Source: Eublepharis macularius (taxonomy: Eukaryota; Chordata; Lepidosauria; Squamata; Eublepharidae). From it: a stretch of DNA of 64,000 nucleotides. The position numbers were made by a program, and so were the translations under genes. Under the pieces are notes generated by a model, which saw nothing but the letters and a program-made list of their open reading frames with translations, had not been told where the DNA came from and ran no database searches. The stretch is from NCBI RefSeq assembly GCF_028583425.1, contig NC_072807.1, positions 31,935,001 to 31,999,000 on the forward strand. The letters run 5' to 3'. Of the stretch, positions 57,653 to 64,000 are shown one piece after another. Within the stretch, counting starts at the first letter, position 1. The number at the start of each line of letters is the position of its first letter.

Positions 57653-57916
57653 AAGTCAAATGCAACTTTCCTAGAAGTAGGTCAGTAGTATGGAGTTTGT
57701 CAGTATTTACCACTACTGTTCTGGGCTTTGTTTGTAAGATGCTCTTGTGGTTTAGATGTGCAGGGAGCATAATTTTTGTTGCAGGTGTTTACAACAAAAG
57801 GCTGGTTTCTTCAGCAGTTACTATTAACAGCATAAGACATTGTTTGAGATTTAATAATGAAATAACCAGAATTCTTGGGAAACTCTAAATAGTCTTATTT
57901 TTCTTGTGGCCTACAG

Positions 57917-58234
57917 GACCCACTGTGAGGACCTTCACTCCATTTTATTTTACTGTGGAGCCAGCGGACACCCTGTCAGTCAGAGCTGCTTCTGTTATAC
58001 TGAACTGTTCAGCTCACTGTGAGTCTTCTCCAAAAATTGAATGGAAAAAAGACGGGACTTTCTTGAACCTGGTGTCAGATGACCGACGCCAGCTGCTACC
58101 TGATGGATCTCTATTAATTAACAGCGTGGTGCATAATAAGCACAATAAGCCCGATGAAGGGCATTATCAGTGTGTTGCAACTGTGGAAAGCCTTGGGACC
58201 ATTGTAAGCAGAACAGCGAAGCTCACGGTAGCAG
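57917..58234 (+). CDS. NEO1: Neogenin exon 2 (first Ig domain)
   Basis: A 318-nt internal exon, phase 1 at both ends (CTACAG|GA ... GCAG|GTAAGT), coding residues 42-147 and the first base of codon 148. The Ig fold is clear: C72 (VILNCSA), W84 (KIEWKKD) and the D121-x-G-x-Y-x-C127 signature (DEGHYQCVA). The sequence RTFTPFYF at the start, [21 protein letters not shown] in the middle and [11 protein letters not shown] at the end match neogenin rather than its paralogue DCC, whose equivalent region differs strongly. N71-C-S is a possible glycosylation sequon. An additional cysteine, C76, follows the canonical C72 and is unexpected in this domain. With exon 3 this builds the membrane-distal part of the receptor ectodomain. 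Confidence 0.96.
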
Positions 58235-59689
58235 GTAAGTTTATTTTTTTAACCTTTCTAGCACTTTAACCATCTCAGACACAGAGCGGATATTGCTGTG
58301 AAACAGGTATATAAAATTATTGAATCTCCAGTTTATCTGATGCTGTCAAACTACAGTCTTACATTTTTCTCCAAGGTATTCGTACCCCTAACAGTGGTGT
58401 TTGGAATTCCCTGTTGTATTTTAGTACCACTTCACTGTGGGTTGTGATTGTGAGTCCGAAAGAATCCTGAAATGTTCGTCTAGAGACCAAACTTTCTGTT
58501 GGCATTGTTGATCTTCCTTCATTTTGTAGAGGAGGTGTGTACTTTTCAGTAGAGTGCACGTTCCTTTCTTCTGCATTTTTGCTGTTTAAAAAGAGGATCT
58601 GTCATTTTCCCTTGTGGAGAGGGGAGGGCATCTTTCCTGTGATCTCAGGAGACACGAAGGAGGCTGGTCTTTCCACCTCTGATTTGTAGGGAGTACCCCC
58701 AGTCCTTAGTCTGGAAATTTCTGCAGAAATTCATCCAGTCTGCAGGGAAAGTTGAAGAGGAGCAAGAGGAAGGAGCTTCAAAGGACTCCTCGTTTGCTTT
58801 TCCTCTCACTTGTTTGTTTTCCTCCCACTTGCTTTTCCTCTCTCTACACTTTTTTGGTATGTTCTCAGTTGTCTATTACATTTCATATGCAGATTGCACA
58901 TTTTGTCTCAAGGAAGTTTGTAATGGCAGAACTACAGCAAGAAAGAGTTGAGAAACAAAAGAAGAAGAAGCTGTAGCAGATTTAGAAGGGGAGAAAATTG
59001 GCTCATGCAGCTGTTTCCTTCATTTCCCTAATGAACTGATAGCCTTTCTTAGAAAGTTTTCTTTGCTTAATAAAAAGCTCTGTGCAATGTAACACATTTT
59101 GATAGCTGCTACCACAATCCAGAGATGCTTGGCACCTTTTAAATTCAAACGTCATCTGCATTAAATTGCGCCTGTAGCATGAGAGAACAATAACTCAAGA
59201 AACTTTATTTTTATCTGGCATTAGAAATTTAGTTTTCTCAGCATGAATGGGCCCATCCTCTGGTTTGGCTTGACAAACTTGATGGCTAGTCCGAGATATA
59301 GCAGTGGACTTTTACATCTCGAGCTTTGAAAATGTGACACTCGTGAGAGCTCGGGCAGCTAGAATGTATTGTCATTTGGATTTGGAGGAGCAGAGACAAG
59401 AATTTTTAGCTTTTTAGAAGCAAGGGACTTTGCAGGGGCCTATCCTGTGGCACTCTGAGTATCCGATGCAGGCTTACCAGTTGTGCTGTCTCCTTCAGGA
59501 ATGTGTTTACTTTCCAAAATGACTGCTTGTTTGTTCATCAATGAATATTACAAATACACATTGTAAGAACTTTTGGAAGGAAACTAAGGCCTGTTCTCTG
59601 TGAACTTATTGCTTCTTGAGTGGTGTGTTTGTGGTCGTCTTACAGCAGAGTCTTGGTTTTTATGCTCGTTATCACTATTCTTCTTCCTT

Positions 59690-59765
59690 TTCCTCTTATT
59701 ATTATCTTCATTTATAGTCTGCTTTTCTCACTGGGACTCAAGGCAGATTACAAATATAAGAACTA
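59690..59765 (-). mobile_element. LINE 3'-tail fragment
   Basis: CATTTATAGTCTGCTTTTCTCACTGGGACTCAAGGCAGATTACAA on the + strand is the reversed L2/CR1-like tail also seen at 38090-38130. Confidence 0.5.
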
Positions 59766-60824
59766 TTCCTGGTAAAATAGAATAATGGAGTAGGGCTGGT
59801 CAGATTACAGGTATGAGAAATACTATTCCATCAGTCAACAAGCAGGGGACAAAATATGATAGACTGAATTGTTTTATCAGAAAAGATTCTCAATAAAATA
59901 ATACAGTGGGACTGAGACTGAAGAATTGTTGCCTAGGGCAACAGAACAATCAATGTAGGAAGAAGTGTATCCCTTATAGAAGTCTTTTCCTGATCTTTTA
60001 TACTTGTTACCACAAAGAGAGAGAGTATGAAACTCAGGGTTTGCTGTGTGGTTCTTCATCCCTTTTATCTGTATGGCAGGCTTTTGGGCACCTCCAAACA
60101 GACTTTGCTGAGCTAGGGAGTATATATGCCTGCACACTCCAGTTCCTCTGGTTGCCTGTAGTATAGAAGGCTAAAACTATGGCTGCCTGTCGGATTTTAA
60201 AATTCAGCCCAAGTTGTAGCAAATGGAAAACAGCAGAGCTTGCTAAGTTCTCTAGAGAAAATGGTTGCCAACAATATATACCCTGTTTAATTAGAAGAAA
60301 CTACAAAGGTGTAGAATGCCATTTTTATCAACTGTGGAGGGAATCGTGTAAGTTACATTATCGAAACGCTCTTTGGAGAATAAAGTAGAGCCTTCTGGGT
60401 AATTTGCTGTAGAATTTTCTGGCCAGATTTCATCGTTCTCTTACTATTGTGGAATAGGAAGAAAGAAGATTAAGGAGGATGCTCTTTTAAAATTTCTTTT
60501 TGCTATACCTCTGCTGACTTGAGAAAAGTAGAAATTGCTGTTAGGCTTGGTGAGTGAACTGCTAGAACTAAAGAGCGTTTTTTTTTCTTGCACCAAATAA
60601 AATGGGAGAGCATATTCTAGAACAACATAAGAATTTGCCATACAAATGTTAGTCTTTCAGATGCCACAAGTTTCTTGCTTCATCTGTTGCAGCAAAAACA
60701 AAGCTGCTATCACCTCTGCATTTTTTCATGGCATTATTTGTCGTTAAACAATTATTTGGCATTTATATAATACTGTTGATTGTTTAAAGCTTTTCTCAGA
60801 AATGTATAATTCTTGGTGTTAGAG

Positions 60825-61068
60825 AATGCCGTCAAGTCATCGCTGACTTATGGCGACCCCTGGTGGGGTTTTCATAGCAAGAGACGAACAGGTTTGCCAT
60901 TATATTGTCGAAGGAATCCACAACAACCAGGTTTGCCATTGCCTGCCTCTGCCACCCTGGTCTTCTGTGGAGGTCTCCCATCCAATTGTTAACCTAGGCT
61001 GGCTCTGCTTAGCTTCCAAGATCTGATGTGATCAGGCTTGCCTGGACTATGCAGGTCAGGGCGTATAA
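60825..61068 (-). mobile_element. 5S rRNA-derived SINE, near full length
   Basis: Reverse of 60965-61065 resembles 5S rRNA (GATCACATCAGATCTTGGAAGCTAAGCAGAG... TTGGATGGGAGACC). The tail GCCATAAGTCAGCGATGACTTGACGGC (reverse of 60830-60856) is the diagnostic 3' end. Confidence 0.85.
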
Positions 61069-63039
61069 TTCTTACTACCCTCTAAAATTGGTCTTGTAGA
61101 TGGAATTTGTGGGAAGACAGAGTAGTTTGCCTAAGGACCCCTAGTGAATTTTTGACAGAGGCAAGAACTGAACCCAAGACTTCCAGATTTTTTGCTTAAT
61201 ATAGTATCCACAGCAGGTTTTCCAGCAAAATATGAAACATAACATTTTCTAATTAAAATTTAAATACATTTAAATATTGTTAGCAGAAGAAGGCAAATAC
61301 ACCATGTACAAGCCTGGTCATATACAAGCGCTTTGTCCTTTCTTCATAGCATACATATAGCCTGTGTAACATTATTAATTTACAGCATAACAGCCCCAAC
61401 AACTTTAGATAGACTGTATTTAGCTCTCTCTCTCTGTGTGTGTGTAAATTTTCTGCAGAAAAAGATAGCATCAATTTTTTTTCGACCTCACATCATGGAA
61501 CACTAGCTGTTTCTCAGTCCCTGTCTACTTAAGCTTGTTGACTAAAAAGAATCTTTTTTGTGATACTTAACTGTTTTTGTGGCTTATTGTTGGTCCTGTG
61601 TACCGAATTCTGCAGAACATGAACCTGTATAATACTGAAAGTGGTGGAAATTTCGCCATTCTCTTTTACAGAGTGTGGAGTTGTCAGTCATTTTGGGGAG
61701 TTCAGAGTTTAAAAAATGTTGTGTATCCCCCACCCCATTCGACAAACCACAGTCCCAAATCTGCTCAAGTGCTACGTTGGCTGTTTGACTGAATGCATAT
61801 ACAGCCCTTGAATGATAACAACAAAGAACAAAACAAAAATAATGGTACTGGAGTTTTCAAACAGTGGTGGTTGATGTTTAAACCAGAATGGCATCCAAAT
61901 GAAACAGGATCTTTGTTCATAAATGCTGCAGCTTGATGTGGGCTGAGTGCAGATCAGAGAGCCACTCTGTAAGAAGCAAACTGGTCTAATATGGGATGTT
62001 TACATTTGTAGGAAAACACTTGTTTTCAAATGGAAATATGCAACAAAGCATGCCTTAACAAATGTACCTTCCTTGTAAGCAAAGGGTTAGGGCTGGATAT
62101 CTGGCATTTGTACACTGTTGTTAATACAGGTCCAGTTTCAGTCCAGATGTTGAACACCCCAGTGATTAAGCCATGTTGACATTTTGATTGAAGTCTGTCC
62201 AGGAATTGGCTGGCAGACAGAGGGTCACAATCTAGCTCTGAAATGCGACCATGTTTCCCTACCTCCTCTCTCCCTTGTCATCCACTATGGAATAACTGAA
62301 ACAGAATTATGACATAGGAAACTAGAAACCTTAGGCCACAGGTAATTTGTGTAATTAAATTCATTTTTCACTTCTCCTCAGATTTAATAGGAAGGAAAAT
62401 GCCTCCCTATTAATTAATGTTTAGCACAGACAAGAACTCCACGTGCTGCTTTAGTACATCGTTTCTCAAACTCTGAACCGCTGCCCTTCCCCTTCCCGCA
62501 GACCTGAATTTATTCTGCCTTGTGACATCCATCCTCATACCAGAAATCTACTCCACTGGCCGGTCGGTGGAGATTAACAATATTATTGTATTAATAAGAT
62601 TATCTTATTAATAAAATAAAAATTTCTATAAACAGAGATTATCAAGCACAGTTGTGTTTGCTGTCTGTGGTTTGCAGTCCTGATTCAGTACTGGTATTGG
62701 AAAAGAGGAGGGAAAAAACCTTCTTTTTATCTCACATCAGGTTGTTGTGATGGGGCAGTAAGGATAGAGTCATCCCCACATGACCAACATGGATCAGGGA
62801 AGGTCCCCTGCCAGGAAACGTTTGACCCACCCAGCTCTTGGCTGATGGGCAGAGGGAGGTTACAGCTTCCTCAGGATGTTGTCTTTCCCTGGAACTTTGT
62901 GCTTGCCCATCCTGTGTCACAGATTCCCCCAAGGTGGGGAGCTACCCCACTGCTTTCAGAACCACTGGTTTTTGTGTCAGAACTTTGTTTACATAATGAA
63001 TGTTTGGGGATACTTAAAAAAATGGCATTAGCATGCATT

Positions 63040-63375
63040 CCTCCCTTTAGAGAGTCAATGTGGTGTAAAATAGTAGAGTCCTGTAGCATCTTTAAGTCTA
63101 ACCAACTTTATTGTAGCATAAGCTTTCAAGAACCACAGTTCTCTTTGTCAGATGCATCAAATGTGGTGTAATGTTCCGAATACTGCACTAGAACCAATGA
63201 AGTGAGAGTTCAAACCCCCAATCTATTATGGTGTTTTCTTGGTGATCTCTCTGGATGATCTTTCAGTTTAAATTACCTCAGAGAGTGGTTGTGAGGATTG
63301 AAAGGGCTGAGGAGGGGGGAGACAATTTAGGCTTTCCTGAGGTCATTGGAGAAGGGCAAGATAAAAATCAAATAG
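63040..63375 (+). mobile_element. tRNA-derived SINE split by a nested insertion
   Basis: SINE sequence resumes on both sides of 63069-63159: the head AGAGTCAATGTGGTGTAA on the left, and AATGTGGTGTAATG... GAGTTCAAACCCCCAATC (B box near 63208) on the right. Confidence 0.65.
63057..63171 (-). mobile_element. Penelope-like fragment nested in a SINE, 12-bp TSD
   Basis: The insertion 63069-63159 is flanked by AATGTGGTGTAA (63057-63068, 63160-63171). The 40-nt hammerhead-like motif (63155-63116, reverse) keeps stem I GCAT/ATGC and GAAA, but reads CTGACAA, a core change expected to abolish cleavage. Confidence 0.8.
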
Positions 63376-63599
63376 GAGTAAAAAGCCCACCTACAGTCTT
63401 GCAACTGAGTCAGGGGGGCAACTAGTTGGGGTGATTTTATTTCAGATACATAGCTAGATTCTAGAACTCTGCTATGTCTTCTACCAACCCTCTGTATCTG
63501 CTAACTCCTCTATCAATGGCCACCTCAGACAGGAATAAAAAACTGACCTCTGTTGACAGTTCAGAGTTAACACGTGAACAACAAAGCATTCTCCAGTGT

Positions 63600-63675
63600 T
63601 GCCTGGGTCGGGCAGTCCTTACTCACGGGAAATGGGAGAAAGCAGGATATACACATTTTAAATAAATTAAATAAT
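63600..63675 (+). mobile_element. LINE/SINE 3'-tail fragment
   Basis: CCTGGGTCGGGCAGTCC... GGAGAAAGCAGGATATACACATTTTAAATAAATTAAATAA has the usual tail. Confidence 0.45.
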
Positions 63676-63858
63676 TAACCCATGAATTCGTGAGACACTT
63701 GAACAGTGGATTCATGTTACGTTACATCTGTTACGTGTAACGGCATGATGGCTGGCAGCATACTGTTGCATACTGTTACATAGCAAGCAGCGTGCACGCA
63801 GTCTTCAGAAACAAGGAGATACTTAACCTAATGCTTGTTATTTTTTGGTTATATTCAG

Positions 63859-64000
63859 GTCTTCCAAGATTCACCAGTCAGCCAGAACCAGCGTCTGTCT
63901 ACAGAGGAAACAACCTAGTACTGAATTGTGAAGTCAATGCTGATCTTGCGCCATTTGTAAGGTGGGAGATGGATCACCAGCCACTCTTTTTGGATGACCG
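63859..64000 (+). CDS. NEO1: Neogenin exon 3, partial (second Ig domain)
   Basis: Acceptor TTATATTCAG|GT at phase 1 completes codon 148 (Gly). The window shows residues 149-194 plus two bases of the next codon. [10 protein letters not shown] followed by [11 protein letters not shown] (C171) and [10 protein letters not shown] (W183) is the start of the second Ig domain; the partner cysteine lies beyond the window. The segment carries no ATG start, so it is missed by start-codon ORF scans. Reading frame and sequence continue directly from exon 2. Confidence 0.95.

Larger units (their letters stand above)
8830..57916 (+). other. NEO1: NEO1 intron 1 (49,087 bp)
   Basis: GT (8830) to AG (57916). 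The intron begins with a very G-rich stretch (8838-8880) and is filled with the transposable elements listed separately. I found no additional exon that keeps phase 1 with recognisable neogenin sequence. A very long first intron is usual for this gene family. Confidence 0.85.
58235..63858 (+). other. NEO1: NEO1 intron 2 (5,624 bp)
   Basis: GTAAGT donor to TTCAG acceptor. Holds a LINE tail, a 5S-derived SINE and a nested SINE/Penelope-like pair, listed separately. The rest (58235-59689, 59766-60824, 61069-63045) shows no recognised feature. Confidence 0.9.

Noticed and set aside
1..64000. CRISPR array, operon or prokaryotic system
   Set aside because: No spaced direct repeats or gene-dense organisation; the window is vertebrate intronic DNA.

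Overview
This is vertebrate nuclear DNA, most probably from a squamate reptile. It is AT-rich, repeat-dense and almost entirely non-coding. It carries interspersed families I associate with lizards, geckos and snakes: CR1/L2-type LINE tails, tRNA- and 5S rRNA-derived SINEs, hAT MITEs, a DIRS retrotransposon and Penelope-like fragments. The squamate assignment is inference from repeat content; no species is claimed.

The only host gene I can support is the 5' end of NEO1 (neogenin), on the + strand. Positions 1-8150 are upstream flank, mostly old repeats. A CpG-island promoter (about 8150-8900) leads into exon 1 (ATG at 8706, donor after 8829), which encodes the signal peptide. Intron 1 (8830-57916, 49 kb) is followed by exon 2 (57917-58234, first Ig domain), intron 2 (58235-63858) and the start of exon 3 (63859 to the window edge, second Ig domain). 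All three junctions are phase 1 with GT/AG signals, so the reading frame is continuous.

The most informative insertion is a nearly intact DIRS-type tyrosine-recombinase retrotransposon at 31748-37495 in intron 1, in the sense orientation of NEO1. It has inverted terminal repeats (156 bp perfectly identical), a gag-like ORF with a Cys/His zinc-knuckle head, an RT-RNase H-methyltransferase-like ORF, a tyrosine recombinase ORF, and an internal complementary region that joins the reverse complements of both outer ends. Gag and pol lie in the same frame, separated by one TGA followed by CTA. That is a classic readthrough context, and there is no ATG before the conserved start of pol. Two one-base frame breaks (about 32740-32762, and a G8 run at 35319-35326) interrupt the ORFs.

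The second notable system is a short interspersed repeat (204 bp at 5234, then near 13970, 28985, 31541, 57483 and 63069). It carries a 40-nt hammerhead-ribozyme-like motif, with stem I changing in a compensatory way between copies and variable-length target-site duplications, consistent with Penelope-like elements. Several insertions are dated and classed by target-site duplications that I could read directly: hAT MITEs with 8 bp, and palindromic retro-inserts with 10-14 bp.
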